A stretch of 64,000 nt of DNA from Hymenobacter sp. ISL-91 (GTDB lineage: Bacteria; Bacteroidota; Bacteroidia; Cytophagales; Hymenobacteraceae), in contig NZ_JAGGPS010000004.1 of assembly GCF_018613725.1 (NCBI RefSeq), positions 124,001 to 188,000 on the forward strand, written 5' to 3'. A program made the translations under genes and the position numbers. This document shows, piece after piece, positions 8,354-16,616 of the stretch (position 1 is the first letter of the stretch; every line of letters begins with the position of its first letter). The notes under the pieces were generated by a model. It saw nothing but the letters and a program-made list of their open reading frames with translations. It did not search any database and was not told the DNA's origin.

Positions 8354-9169
8354 ATGAAAGTGCTCTACCGACGGTATGTATCAAGCTTGCTGCTAGTTGG
8401 CCTGATGGCCCTGTTGACGCTGCAACCGGCCACGGCCGGCACCGCCCGCCCAACGGACGACGAAAAAGCCGCCACTACCGCCAAAAAGAGCACCGTTCTG
8501 CGGGGCCGCGCCTCCTGGTACGGCCGCGAGTTCCAGGGCCGCCGCACCAGCAGCGGCGAGCGGTTCGACCGCAACCAGTACACCTGCGCCCACAAAACCC
8601 TGCCCTTCGGCACCCGTCTGCGCGTATCGAATCCTAAAACCGGTGAGGCAGTCGTGGTGCGCGTGTCCGACCGGGGCCCGTTCCGGCATCAGCGCATCCT
8701 CGATCTGGCCGAAGTAGCTGCCCGGCCGCTGGGCATCATCACGCACGGCGCCGTGTCGGTGGTGGCCGAAGTAGTGCCCGAAACTACGCCCCTGGGCCCC
8801 ACCAACGCCCCCGACGACCTGCAGGCCCTGGCCGCCGACCCTATTGAAACGGCCGAGCTGCACACCAACATTGCCGCCGGCCACACCGAAGCCACCGACC
8901 TGGCCCTGAAGGCCGAGCCAACTGCTTCGTTCGTGGTGCAGGCCGGCACCTTTGGCGACGTACGCAATGCCCGCGCCGTCATGGATAAGATTCAGGGCCT
9001 GGAGCCGGCCATGTATATTACTACTATCACCGGCACTTCGGCCCAGGGTAAAACGCTTAACCGGGTAGTGGTGGGCCGCTTTGCCACGGCCGCCGAGGCC
9101 AACGCCCTGCGCCTGCGCCTGGCCCGCGCCGGCGTATCCGGCCTAGTGCGCCAAGCCGAAAATCTGTAG
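8354..9169 (+). CDS. rlpA: RlpA-like septal-ring lytic transglycosylase with SPOR domain
   Basis: A 271 aa exported protein. It has a signal peptide (MKVLYRRYVSSLLLVGLMAL, cleavage near ATAGTARP) and an RlpA-type double-psi beta-barrel at about 48-140 (GRASWYGREFQGRRTSSGE, YTCAHKTLPFGTRLRV, VVVRVSDRGPF, ILDLAEVAARPLGI). A linker and a C-terminal SPOR domain (about 195-271; SFVVQAGTFGDVRNARAVMD, VVVGRFATAAEANALRLRL) follow. SPOR domains bind denuded glycan at the division septum. The conserved Asp of VSDRGPF fits the catalytic acid of the transglycosylase family. The ATG at 8354 is preferred over 8300 because it starts the signal peptide. Confidence 0.88.
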   Translation: MKVLYRRYVSSLLLVGLMALLTLQPATAGTARPTDDEKAATTAKKSTVLRGRASWYGREFQGRRTSSGERFDRNQYTCAHKTLPFGTRLRVSNPKTGEAVVVRVSDRGPFRHQRILDLAEVAARPLGIITHGAVSVVAEVVPETTPLGPTNAPDDLQALAADPIETAELHTNIAAGHTEATDLALKAEPTASFVVQAGTFGDVRNARAVMDKIQGLEPAMYITTITGTSAQGKTLNRVVVGRFATAAEANALRLRLARAGVSGLVRQAENL

Positions 9170-9198
9170 AAGCAGCCCTCTAACTGGTACCACCTACC

Positions 9199-9249
9199 AA
9201 AGCCCGTTGCGCCACTCTCCTACCCCAGGAAAGTGGCGCAACGGGCTTT
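9199..9249 (+). terminator. Terminator hairpin after the RlpA-like gene
   Basis: A perfect 18-bp stem (9199-9216 with 9232-9249; arm AAAGCCCGTTGCGCCACT) and a 15-nt loop. The arms begin with AAA and end with TTT, so the structure can work in both directions. Confidence 0.8.
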
Positions 9250-9329
9250 CAGGCCTCTGAATAGGGCAATTTATGGTTTGTAGTGCCGTTATTCGCGCAT
9301 CCATTCACTTCCTATCCTATAAAGCGTCG

Positions 9330-9914
9330 ATGCGTAAATTTCTTTCCCTCCCACTCTTGCTGGGGGGACTCCTGGCCGGCAATGCCGCCCAGGCCCAAAC
9401 CACCCAGGGCACCCGTGTACTCGGTTTGAGCGGGGGCGACTTCACGTTCCAGAGCAACGACTTTAGCAAGCGCTTCTCCGGAACAGTCATTCCGTCGGTG
9501 GGCGTGTTTGTGGCCGATAACCTGGCCGTAGGGGCCGCCCTGCAACTTGGCTACTCGAGTTTCCAGTTAAAATCCCTCTCAAATTTCCGGAACAACTCAC
9601 TGGCTATTGGGCTGTTACCTTGGCTTCGCTATTACCTGCCTTCGGAAAGCCGGCACCGGTTATTTGGCGAGCTGAGCGCGGGTGGGGTGTACAACCGCAG
9701 TCGTGCTAGGGAAGATTCCTTTCCGAATGAGCGCATTAGTTCCGACATAAACTTTCTGGCCAAAGCCGGCCTGGGCTACTCCTACTTCATCACCCCGGCC
9801 GTGGGCCTGGAGGGCCTGCTCTCCTACCAACGCACCGGCGGTGACAGAAATACCTTCGGCGGCGGCGCGCTGGGCCTCAACCTGGGCTTCCGCATTTACT
9901 TGCCCACGAACTAA
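9330..9914 (+). CDS. Outer-membrane beta-barrel protein (porin-like), 194 aa
   Basis: Signal peptide MRKFLSLPLLLGGLLAGNAA, cleaved near QAQTTQGT. The mature protein alternates hydrophobic and polar residues in strand-length pieces (VIPSVGVFVADNLAVGAALQ, LFGELSAGGVYN, FLAKAGLGYSYFITPAVGLE, GALGLNLGFRIYL). It ends in a typical final strand, as in OmpA-like or PF13568-type barrels. The start at 9330 is taken from the signal peptide; 57 nt of upstream ORF lack protein character. It stands alone between two hairpins and so is likely monocistronic. The ligand is unknown. Confidence 0.82.
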   Translation: MRKFLSLPLLLGGLLAGNAAQAQTTQGTRVLGLSGGDFTFQSNDFSKRFSGTVIPSVGVFVADNLAVGAALQLGYSSFQLKSLSNFRNNSLAIGLLPWLRYYLPSESRHRLFGELSAGGVYNRSRAREDSFPNERISSDINFLAKAGLGYSYFITPAVGLEGLLSYQRTGGDRNTFGGGALGLNLGFRIYLPTN

Positions 9915-9972
9915 CGGCAACAGTAGGCAGCAACGGCCCGTTGCAGCCCGCAACTTTCTGTAGCGGCCGTAC

Positions 9973-10032
9973 CAAAGCCCCGGCAGGCCGGCACCGACCA
10001 TAAACAGTTGGTGCCGGCCTACTGGGGCTTTG
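9973..10032 (+). terminator. Hairpin between barrel gene and acylase gene
   Basis: A 22-bp stem (9973-9994 with 10011-10032; CAAAGCCCC at the outer end) with two mismatches and a 16-nt loop. It probably terminates the upstream gene. Confidence 0.7.
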
Positions 10033-10166
10033 TGGCTTTTGGTGCACCAGGTTTGCTGCCGACAGGCCGGGCCTCTGGGGCAGTGGGCCACCGCGCAGCT
10101 CGTTCTGCCAACCGCAGGAGTACCCGGCATTTACTACCTTCCAGCTCCTCACAATCCGGATACTTT

Positions 10167-12671
10167 ATGCTGCGTTGGCTGAAACCTACCCTGGCCCTGC
10201 TTGTGGCCGTTGTGCTGGCCTGGGTGCTGAACACCCCACAGGGCCAGGTGCCGCCGCTGGGCCGGTTGCTGAGTCCCTACAGCGGCTTCTGGCAGAACGG
10301 CGAAACCGCCGCCGATTTTCCCGCCCAGCAAACGCTACGCCTGCCCGGCCTGCACCAAACCGTGCGCGTGCGCTTCGATGACCGGCGCGTGCCCCACATC
10401 TTCGCCGACAACGACCACGACCTGTACTACGCCCAGGGCTACCTCACGGCCCGCGACCGGCTCTGGCAGATGGAGTTTATGACCCGCGTGGCGGCCGGCC
10501 GCATCTCGGAGGTTGTGGGCGAGCGGGCCCTGGAGTACGACCGGTTTCAGCGCCGCATGGGCCTGCCGTTTGGGGCCGAAAATTCGTTGCGCGAGATGCT
10601 AAAAAACGACACGACGCGGCTGGTGCTGGAGTCGTACGCGGCGGGCGTGAATGCCTACATCAGCCAGCTGACGCCTAAAACGTATCCGTTTGAATACAAA
10701 CTGCTCGACTATGCGCCTGAGCCGTGGGCGCCAATCAAGTCGGCGCTGCTGCTCAAGCTGATGGCCTGGGACTTGAGCGGCCGCTCTGACGATTTGCGGC
10801 TGAGCAACATTTTGGGCAAATACGGCCCCGAGGTTACGCGCGACCTGTTTCCCAACTTCCCCTTCCGGGCCGACCCGGTGGTGCCCGATGGTGCGCCGCT
10901 CGATTTCCAGCCCCTGCCGGTGCCGCCCGCCTCGCCCGTACCGTTTGCCGCCGCCGTGTCGGGCCTGGTGCCCAGCCGCGAGCCCGACGCCGAGCTGGGC
11001 TCCAACAACTTTGCCTTGGCGGGCAGCCGCACCGCCTCGGGCCGGCCGCTGTTGGCCAACGACCCGCATCTGCAACTCAATCTGCCCAGCATCTGGTACC
11101 AGGTGCAGCTGCACGGGCCAACGCAGAATGTATACGGCGTGACCATTCCGGGCGCGCCGGCCGTCATCATCGGCTTCAATCAGGATGTGGCCTGGGGTGT
11201 CACCAACGTGGGCGGCGACGTGCTCGACTGGTATCAGCTGAAATTCAAGGACGCCAGTCGGCGCGAGTACTGGCACGCCGGGCGCTGGAAGCCAGTGCGC
11301 CGGGTGGTGGAACGAATAGCCGTGCGTGGCCGCCCCGACCGCCTCGACACCGTGCTCTACACCCACCACGGCCCGGTGGTGTACGACCAGAACGAGCCCG
11401 TTTTCAACCAGCAGACACCCGTGCGGCACGCCCTGCGCTGGACGGCCCACGAGGCTGCCGGGGCCAACGAGGTGCTGGCCTTCGTGAAGCTCAACCACGC
11501 CCGCAACTACCAGGACTACAACCGGGCCCTGCGCACGTACGCCTCGCCGGCCCAGAACTTCATCTTCGCCAGCCGCACCGGCGACGTAGCCATCCGGCCC
11601 AACGGCCGCTTCCCACTCAAGTATGCCGAGCAGGGCAAGTTCATCCTCGACGGCTCGGACCCGAAGCAAGACTGGCAGGGCTGGATTCCGATGAGCCAAA
11701 CGCCACGCGTCCTCAACCCGGCCCGCGGTTACGTGTCGTCGGCCAACCAGCACTCGGCCGGCCCCGGCTACCCCTATTATCTGGGCTGGGATTATGCCCC
11801 CTGGGACCGGGCCCACCGCATCAACGAGCAATTGGCCCACATGCGCCGCGCCACCGCCGACACCTTGCGGGTGCTGCAGAACGACGATTTGGGATTGAAT
11901 GCGCAACTGATGTTGCCCTGGATGCTTTTTACGCTAGAAGGCACCAAAGAAAGCAGTGACTGCTACAGCTACCCGCCCCCGCACTCGCCCGTATCTGCTG
12001 CCATGCGCGTGCTGGCCCGCTGGAAATTTCACTACACCGCCGACGCCGTAGGAGCTACCATTTTCGAGCTTTGGTACCAGCAGTTGACTAAAGCACTCTG
12101 GGAGGACAACTTCGGCAAGCAAGCCACCGGCCTGGAAATGCGCTACCCTTCCCGCGACCGGACCAACCAATTGCTGCTGTACCAATCGGGCGACTATTCG
12201 GACTGCTTCAAAAAGGCCAGCTTTTGGGTTGACGACCGCCGCACGGCGCAACGCGAAACCGTCCACGACCTGCTCACCACTTCGTTGCAATTTGCCATGG
12301 ATTCACTGACCCGCAAGTTTGGTCCTCTGGGGCCCAAGTGGGCCTGGGCCCACCAGAAAAGCACCGACATCAACCACTTGGCCCAGCTACCCGGCTTCGG
12401 CCACCAAGACGTGTGGAGCGGCGGCAGCCCCGGCTCCGTGAATGCCACCGGCGCGCGTAACGGCCCCTCCTGGCGCATGGTCGTGGACCTGAGCACGCCG
12501 GTGCGGGCCTATGGCATCTTCCCGGGGGGCCAGAGCGGTAACCCCGCCTCCCGCTACTACGACGACATGCTGGAAAGCTGGCGCACCGGCCAACTCGATG
12601 AGCTGGTGTTTCTGCAAGCAGCCGACGAAAACCACCCCCGCCTGCAAGCCGCCTGGCGGCTGGAAAAGTAA
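10167..12671 (+). CDS. Penicillin acylase family (Ntn-hydrolase) protein
   Basis: An 834 aa precursor of the penicillin amidase/acyl-homoserine-lactone acylase family, exported by the N-terminal hydrophobic segment (LALLVAVVLAWVL). The order is alpha chain, spacer, and a beta chain beginning at catalytic Ser279 in DAELGSNNFALAGSRTASG, where autocleavage should occur between Gly278 and Ser279. Other family marks are VPHIFADNDHDLYYAQGYL and RDRLWQMEF in the alpha part, and ANDPHLQLNLPSIWYQ and PGAPAVIIGFNQDVAWGVTN in the beta part. The natural substrate cannot be read from the sequence; it could be acyl-homoserine lactones, peptides or other amides. The ATG at 10167 is chosen because it opens the signal sequence. 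A small membrane-protein gene follows after 15 nt, so the two form an operon. Confidence 0.92.
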   Translation: MLRWLKPTLALLVAVVLAWVLNTPQGQVPPLGRLLSPYSGFWQNGETAADFPAQQTLRLPGLHQTVRVRFDDRRVPHIFADNDHDLYYAQGYLTARDRLWQMEFMTRVAAGRISEVVGERALEYDRFQRRMGLPFGAENSLREMLKNDTTRLVLESYAAGVNAYISQLTPKTYPFEYKLLDYAPEPWAPIKSALLLKLMAWDLSGRSDDLRLSNILGKYGPEVTRDLFPNFPFRADPVVPDGAPLDFQPLPVPPASPVPFAAAVSGLVPSREPDAELGSNNFALAGSRTASGRPLLANDPHLQLNLPSIWYQVQLHGPTQNVYGVTIPGAPAVIIGFNQDVAWGVTNVGGDVLDWYQLKFKDASRREYWHAGRWKPVRRVVERIAVRGRPDRLDTVLYTHHGPVVYDQNEPVFNQQTPVRHALRWTAHEAAGANEVLAFVKLNHARNYQDYNRALRTYASPAQNFIFASRTGDVAIRPNGRFPLKYAEQGKFILDGSDPKQDWQGWIPMSQTPRVLNPARGYVSSANQHSAGPGYPYYLGWDYAPWDRAHRINEQLAHMRRATADTLRVLQNDDLGLNAQLMLPWMLFTLEGTKESSDCYSYPPPHSPVSAAMRVLARWKFHYTADAVGATIFELWYQQLTKALWEDNFGKQATGLEMRYPSRDRTNQLLLYQSGDYSDCFKKASFWVDDRRTAQRETVHDLLTTSLQFAMDSLTRKFGPLGPKWAWAHQKSTDINHLAQLPGFGHQDVWSGGSPGSVNATGARNGPSWRMVVDLSTPVRAYGIFPGGQSGNPASRYYDDMLESWRTGQLDELVFLQAADENHPRLQAAWRLEK

Positions 12672-12686
12672 GCCCGCCCGATTCTT

Positions 12687-13031
12687 ATGAAATCATTTTT
12701 TATCCTCTTCCTGCTGATTTTTGTGCTCACCAGCCTGGCCCAGTTCTTCCTACCGTGGTGGGTGGTGCTGCCGCTGTGTCTGGGGCTGGCCGCGTGGCGC
12801 GGCGGTTCGGCCGGGGCCGCCTTTGGAGCCGGGCTGCTGGGCGTGGCGTGCAGCTGGTGGCTGCCCGCGGCTTGGCTCTCCCTCAACGGCGCAGGTTTGC
12901 TGGCCAGCCGGGTGGCTGCGCTGCTGCCGCTGGGTGGCAACTCCTGGCTGTTGGTGCTGCTATCGGGCCTGCTGGCCGGGCTGGTGGGCGGTCTGGCGGC
13001 GCTGGCCGGCGCGTGGCTCAAGGTGAGATAG
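12687..13031 (+). CDS. Small hydrophobic membrane protein downstream of the acylase
   Basis: A 114 aa protein with about three to four membrane helices (5-30, 45-65, 72-88, 92-110), rich in Leu, Gly and Ala. The most distinctive part is the start MKSFFILFLLIFVLTSLAQF, followed by FLPWWVVLPLCLGLAAWRGG. It lies 15 nt after the acylase stop and is probably cotranscribed. The last three sense codons and the stop sit inside the left arm of the large nested palindrome at 13020-13300, so the C-terminus (LKVR) is partly set by the repeat. The function is unknown. Confidence 0.8.
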   Translation: MKSFFILFLLIFVLTSLAQFFLPWWVVLPLCLGLAAWRGGSAGAAFGAGLLGVACSWWLPAAWLSLNGAGLLASRVAALLPLGGNSWLLVLLSGLLAGLVGGLAALAGAWLKVR

Positions 13032-13300
13032 TGAGGTAGTGAAATGGTGAGTGATGTTCGGGAGTACTGGCACAGGAGCCAGCCCCGGCGGGGCGGCATG
13101 TCGGTAGCGGCCACGCATCGATAAATAGAAAAAGCCCCAGCGGGGCGACACCAATCGTTGAGCCGGTGGTGTCGCCCCGCTGGGGCTTTGCTTATCTGCT
13201 TGGTTGATTTGCTACCGACATGCCGCCCCGCCGGGGCTGGCCCCTGTGCCAGGGACCCAAAACATCAACTCACCATTTCACTATCTCACTATCTCACCTT
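13020..13300. repeat. Triple nested palindrome between convergent genes
   Basis: Three stems lie one inside another. The outer arms, 13020-13052 and 13268-13300 (33 bp, one mismatch), are degenerate 8-mers: GTGAGATA, GTGAGGTA, GTGAAATG, GTGAGTGA. The middle arms, 13067-13108 and 13211-13252 (42 bp, one mismatch), are GC-rich (CCCCGGCGGGGCGGCATGTC). The inner arms, 13131-13153 and 13167-13189 (23 bp, perfect), begin AAAGCCCCAGCGGGGCGACA. The structure covers the stop codon of the small membrane protein and ends 15 bp before the stop of the lipase-like gene. It looks like successive insertion of palindromes into palindromes. Confidence 0.92.
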
Positions 13301-13314
13301 AGGTCATTTTACCT

Positions 13315-14550
13315 TTAAAACTGCGAGATGAAGGCGTAGGCCTGTAACGTGTAAATAGGCGCGGCCGTGAAGTGGGTGCCGCCCTGAATGGGGCGCAGCT
13401 CGACCTGGGTAGCGCCGCGGGCGCGCATGGCGTTGTAGGCGTCCTGCGAGTTGAAGAAGGGCACGTAGTCGTCGGCCGTGCCGTGGAACAGGGCCAGCGG
13501 GGCGCGGGGCTGCCAATCGTACACGTCGTTGGCGGTGAGCGTGGCCGTCAGGGCCGCATCGGAGCCTGTGAGTACGGCCTGGCGGAAGGCGGGCGCGAAC
13601 AGCTCGGCGGCCTGCTCGGGCACGGCGCTGAACGGGTCGGTTTGCAGGCGGGTGGCGTAGGGCTGCTGGTAGTAGTAGCTGAGCGGACGGTTGAGCTGGT
13701 ACACCCGGTCGTAGGTGCGTAGCACCCACACGTAGGTGCTCAGGAAATTCAGTGGCTCCGTCGAGTTCAAAATGTATTTGGCAAAGGCCGATTTGTGGTA
13801 GGCCCCGGCCCCCGGCGCGCTGGCCGTAACGGGCAGCGTGGTGGCGTACTTTTCCTCCAGCAGCTTGTGCAGCGCCATCGTGGCGTAGCCGCCCTCCGAG
13901 TAGCCCAGCAAAAAGTTTTTCTGGTTGACGCTGATTCTTTGCTGCTCGCAGAACTCGCGGGTGGCGCGGAGCATATCGGCCGAGGCCGAGGCCAGCGACG
14001 CGCCGTGCTCGTAGGGGTGCGGCAGGGCCTTGGATGCGCCGTAGCCGATGTAATCGGGGGCTGATACCACGTAGCCCGTAGCCGCCAGCACCGACACGGC
14101 CGACCATATTTCGCTGCGGGAGCTATAGTACGAGGGGGCCCGGTTTTCCTCATCGGGCTGCAGCGTGCCGTGCTGGTAGCTGATAACCGGCACCGCCGCC
14201 GGGGCCACCGGCACCAGCACCGCGCCCGAGGCCGTTACCGGCTGGCCGTCGGTGTTGCGGGTGGTGTAAGTGAGGCGATACACTTTGATGGGAAAACGGG
14301 CCAGTGCGCCTACCAATGGAATATCGGAAACCCGGGCCGCCAGCTGAGCGGTGGTAAACTCGCCAACCAGGGTGCTGCCCACCAGCACCGGCGCGGGCGG
14401 CGCTACCGGCGGCGGAGAAGTAGGCGGAGCTACAATGGTAGGTTCAGGCGAGTTGCTCTTGCAGCCGGCGGCGGCCCCAAGCGTCGTCAGCCACAGCAGC
14501 GCCACGGCCCAGCCGGATACAGGGAAACGGGGAAACAGCGTATTCAGCAC
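13315..14550 (-). CDS. Alpha/beta-hydrolase lipoprotein (secretory lipase-like)
   Basis: A 411 aa protein with a lipoprotein signal (lipobox LGAAAGC, Cys near residue 29). A Pro-rich linker and an alpha/beta-hydrolase domain (from about residue 85) follow. The nucleophile elbow is GYSEGGYA; the acid is probably in LFHGTADDYVPF; the His is in IQGGTHFTAAP. VISYQHGTL has the typical oxyanion-hole look. The arrangement resembles secretory lipases and other extracellular esterases attached to the membrane. The start codon is GTG (14550), directly before the hydrophobic signal. It is transcribed away from the blaI-like promoter, and its end faces the nested palindrome. Confidence 0.87.
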   Translation of the reverse strand: MLNTLFPRFPVSGWAVALLWLTTLGAAAGCKSNSPEPTIVAPPTSPPPVAPPAPVLVGSTLVGEFTTAQLAARVSDIPLVGALARFPIKVYRLTYTTRNTDGQPVTASGAVLVPVAPAAVPVISYQHGTLQPDEENRAPSYYSSRSEIWSAVSVLAATGYVVSAPDYIGYGASKALPHPYEHGASLASASADMLRATREFCEQQRISVNQKNFLLGYSEGGYATMALHKLLEEKYATTLPVTASAPGAGAYHKSAFAKYILNSTEPLNFLSTYVWVLRTYDRVYQLNRPLSYYYQQPYATRLQTDPFSAVPEQAAELFAPAFRQAVLTGSDAALTATLTANDVYDWQPRAPLALFHGTADDYVPFFNSQDAYNAMRARGATQVELRPIQGGTHFTAAPIYTLQAYAFISQF

Positions 14551-14656
14551 AAAGAAGCGGTTTGGTTGTCAGTCGAAACCACCCAACGCAGTCTGTTCTC
14601 TGCCTGTTCCGGTGAAGGCTGGAGAAGCTGAGTTTATATTTCAGCCAAAATTTTAG

Positions 14657-14687
14657 TTTTACAACTAATCAATTAGTTGTATATTTG
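14657..14687 (+). promoter_or_regulatory. BlaI-family operator inside a Bacteroidota promoter
   Basis: A perfect 10-bp dyad TACAACTAAT-CA-ATTAGTTGTA (14660-14681) sits between TTTT (14657-14660, -33 like) and TATATTTG (14680-14687, exact TAnnTTTG). The spacing between these elements is 19 nt, as expected for the phylum's primary sigma factor. BlaI/MecI-type repressors bind TACA/TGTA dyads, so this is likely the autoregulatory site of the pair that starts 45 nt downstream. Confidence 0.72.
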
Positions 14688-14732
14688 ATTCTGTCGTACC
14701 ACCGCCTAAATTCATCCCTCAAAAGCCCGCCC

Positions 14733-15164
14733 ATGCCCGAACCTACCTTCCCCGAGTTAACCCGCGCTGAAGAGCAGGTGATGCAGGTGCTCTGGCAGCA
14801 CGGCCCCGCCTTTGTGAAGGATGTGGTGCCAGCGCTGCCTGCACCGCGCCCGGCCGTTACCACGGTGTCTACCATCATCCGCATTCTGGAGCAGAAGGGC
14901 TTTGTGGGTCACGAGGCCTTCGGGCGCACCCACCGCTACCATGCCCTGGTGGCCCGCGACGAGTACCGACGCTTTTCGTTGGGCAAGCTACTGGGCGGCT
15001 ACTTCGGCGGCTCGTTCAGCCGGCTGGTATCGTTTTTCGCTCAGGAAGAAAACCTTGATGCGGCCCAGTTGGAAGAGCTGCTGCGCCACGCCCAATCTGC
15101 CCCCGCCAACAACCCCGCCGATGCCTCCGACCCTGCTTCCGACGACGACGGCCGCCCTGCTTAG
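14733..15164 (+). CDS. blaI: BlaI/MecI/CopY-family transcriptional repressor
   Basis: A 143 aa winged-helix repressor. Family marks are the start PELTRAEEQVMQVLWQHGPA, the recognition region PRPAVTTVSTIIRILEQKGF and the wing VGHEAFGRTHRYHALV. A dimerisation helix region (LDAAQLEELLRHAQ) follows, with a Pro/Ala/Asp-rich tail. Such repressors dissociate when cleaved after a signal from a membrane M56 peptidase. The M56 gene here overlaps the 3' end by 44 nt, which supports translational coupling. The ATG at 14733 is chosen because homology starts at once; an in-frame start at 14685 lies in the promoter. Confidence 0.92.
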   Translation: MPEPTFPELTRAEEQVMQVLWQHGPAFVKDVVPALPAPRPAVTTVSTIIRILEQKGFVGHEAFGRTHRYHALVARDEYRRFSLGKLLGGYFGGSFSRLVSFFAQEENLDAAQLEELLRHAQSAPANNPADASDPASDDDGRPA

Positions 15165-16458
15165 CTGGGGCCTGCAAAGCACGCTGCTGCTGGGTGCGGG
15201 TTGGCTGCTATACCGCTATGCGCTGCGGCAGGAGCGGTTTTTTGATTTCAACCGGCGCTTTTTGCTGCTGCTGCCCTGGGTGGCGCTACTGGTCCCGCCG
15301 CTGCTGGCGGCCACCGAGCCGGGCCGGTGGCTGAGCGGCTGGCTACCGGTGCCGGCGCCTGACAGCCTGCACCTGCTAAGTGGCGGCGTGCTACCGGCCA
15401 TTACGGTGCGCGAGCCGAGCGGCGGGCCGCTGGTCGGACCACTGCCCTGGCTGCTGGGGCTGTACGGGGCCGGGGTGGCGCTGCTGCTGCTGCGCCTGGC
15501 GGGCCAACTGCTGCACCTGCACCGCAGCACCCGCCATTTTGCCCGCGAAGTCCGGCCCGATTGTGTGCTGGTTTGCACCGGTGGGCAGCGGCCCGTCAGC
15601 TCGTTTGGCCGCTTGATTTTTTGGGATGAAACCGCCCCGCTGACGCCCGCCGAGGCCCGGGCAGTGCTGGCGCACGAGTTGGCCCACGTGCGCGGCCGCC
15701 ACACCCACGAGCGGCTGCTGCTGGAGGTGGCCCGGGCGCTACTCTGGCCGGTGCCGTTCGTGCACCTGCTACCCCCGGCGCTGGCTCAGCTGCACGAGTT
15801 TCTGGCCGATGCCGCCGCCGTGCAGGCCGCCGCTGATACGCCGGCCGCCGGCCACTTCACTGCCACACCGGCCGCCTATCCGGCCCTGCTGGCCCGGCTG
15901 GCGCTGGCGCAGTTCCGGCCCGATTTGCCCCTGGCGCACTCCTTCAATTCCTCTTTCACCTTAACCCGTATTCGTATGCTGACTACCTCTGCCCCTTTGC
16001 GCCGTTGGAAACGCTGGCTGCCGTTGCCCGTAGCAACCTTGGCGCTGGCGTTGGCAACATCATTCAGCGCGCTGGCTCAAGCCACTACGCAACCAGCGCC
16101 CCCTGCTCCGCCGGCCGTTTACACATTCGTAGACCAAATGCCCCAGTATGCGGGCGGCCAGGTTCAGTTGCTAACGGATATCGGCCAGCTCGTAAAATAT
16201 CCGGCCGCAGCAACGGAGGCGAAGCTGGAAGGCCGCGTCATGATAAAATTCATCATCACTGCTGCCGGTAAAATTGAGGCGGCAGAGGTTTCCAAAGGCG
16301 TTGCGGCTACCCCTGCGCAGGCGCGGGCTGCGCGGCTGTTAAATGAGGTGGCGCTGAACGCCGTACGTAGTTTACCCGGAAAGTGGACGCCGGGTCGGCA
16401 GAATGGGGTACCGGTAGCCGTGCAGTACAACGTTCCCATCTCGTTTGCGCTGAACTGA
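15121..16458 (+). CDS. M56-family (BlaR1/MecR1-like) membrane metallopeptidase with TonB C-terminal domain
   Basis: A 445 aa sensor-peptidase partner of the BlaI-like repressor. It has TM helices near 12-32, 45-63 and 108-130, then a cytoplasmic zinc peptidase domain with HELAH (His185, Glu186, His189) in AVLAHELAHVRGRHTHE and the later HEFLAD, likely a further metal ligand. A last TM helix (SALRRWKRWLPLPVATLALA region) follows. The periplasmic end (about 345-445) is a TonB C-terminal-like domain (QLVKYPAAATEAKLEGRVMI, GKWTPGRQNGVPVAVQYNVP) instead of the penicillin-binding sensor of BlaR1. This architecture is common in Bacteroidota; the inducing signal is unknown. The start overlapping blaI is favoured over longer in-frame ORFs, which are shadows of blaI. 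Confidence 0.88.
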   Translation: MPPTLLPTTTAALLSWGLQSTLLLGAGWLLYRYALRQERFFDFNRRFLLLLPWVALLVPPLLAATEPGRWLSGWLPVPAPDSLHLLSGGVLPAITVREPSGGPLVGPLPWLLGLYGAGVALLLLRLAGQLLHLHRSTRHFAREVRPDCVLVCTGGQRPVSSFGRLIFWDETAPLTPAEARAVLAHELAHVRGRHTHERLLLEVARALLWPVPFVHLLPPALAQLHEFLADAAAVQAAADTPAAGHFTATPAAYPALLARLALAQFRPDLPLAHSFNSSFTLTRIRMLTTSAPLRRWKRWLPLPVATLALALATSFSALAQATTQPAPPAPPAVYTFVDQMPQYAGGQVQLLTDIGQLVKYPAAATEAKLEGRVMIKFIITAAGKIEAAEVSKGVAATPAQARAARLLNEVALNAVRSLPGKWTPGRQNGVPVAVQYNVPISFALN

Positions 16459-16484
16459 TTCCTGCCTGGTATTCAACATCTCCA

Positions 16485-16516
16485 AAACGCCGCCTGCACT
16501 GCTGTGGGCGGCGTTT
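16485..16516 (+). terminator. Terminator of the blaI-M56 operon
   Basis: A 10-bp GC stem (AAACGCCGCC at 16485-16494 with GGCGGCGTTT at 16507-16516) and a 12-nt loop. It lies 26 nt after the M56 stop. Confidence 0.75.
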
Positions 16517-16616
16517 CGGCTATAGGCTTGCCAATGCAAAGTTGGAATGAAGTTGAAAGTCAGCCGCAAAAGCCGCACCTTCGTGGTTCCATTCGCCTTC
16601 AATCCCCGTTGTTTTA

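Noticed and set aside
10008..10166. Upstream extension of the acylase gene to 10008
   Set aside because: It covers the terminator hairpin at 9973-10032; the signal peptide starts at 10167.
13020..13300. Insertion sequence or attachment site
   Set aside because: No transposase or integrase frame lies inside and there is no target duplication; the structure is explained by nested palindromes.
14821..15120. Upstream extension of the M56 gene to 14821
   Set aside because: The extension is a shadow of blaI in another frame; the conserved M56 N-terminus starts at the ATG at 15121.
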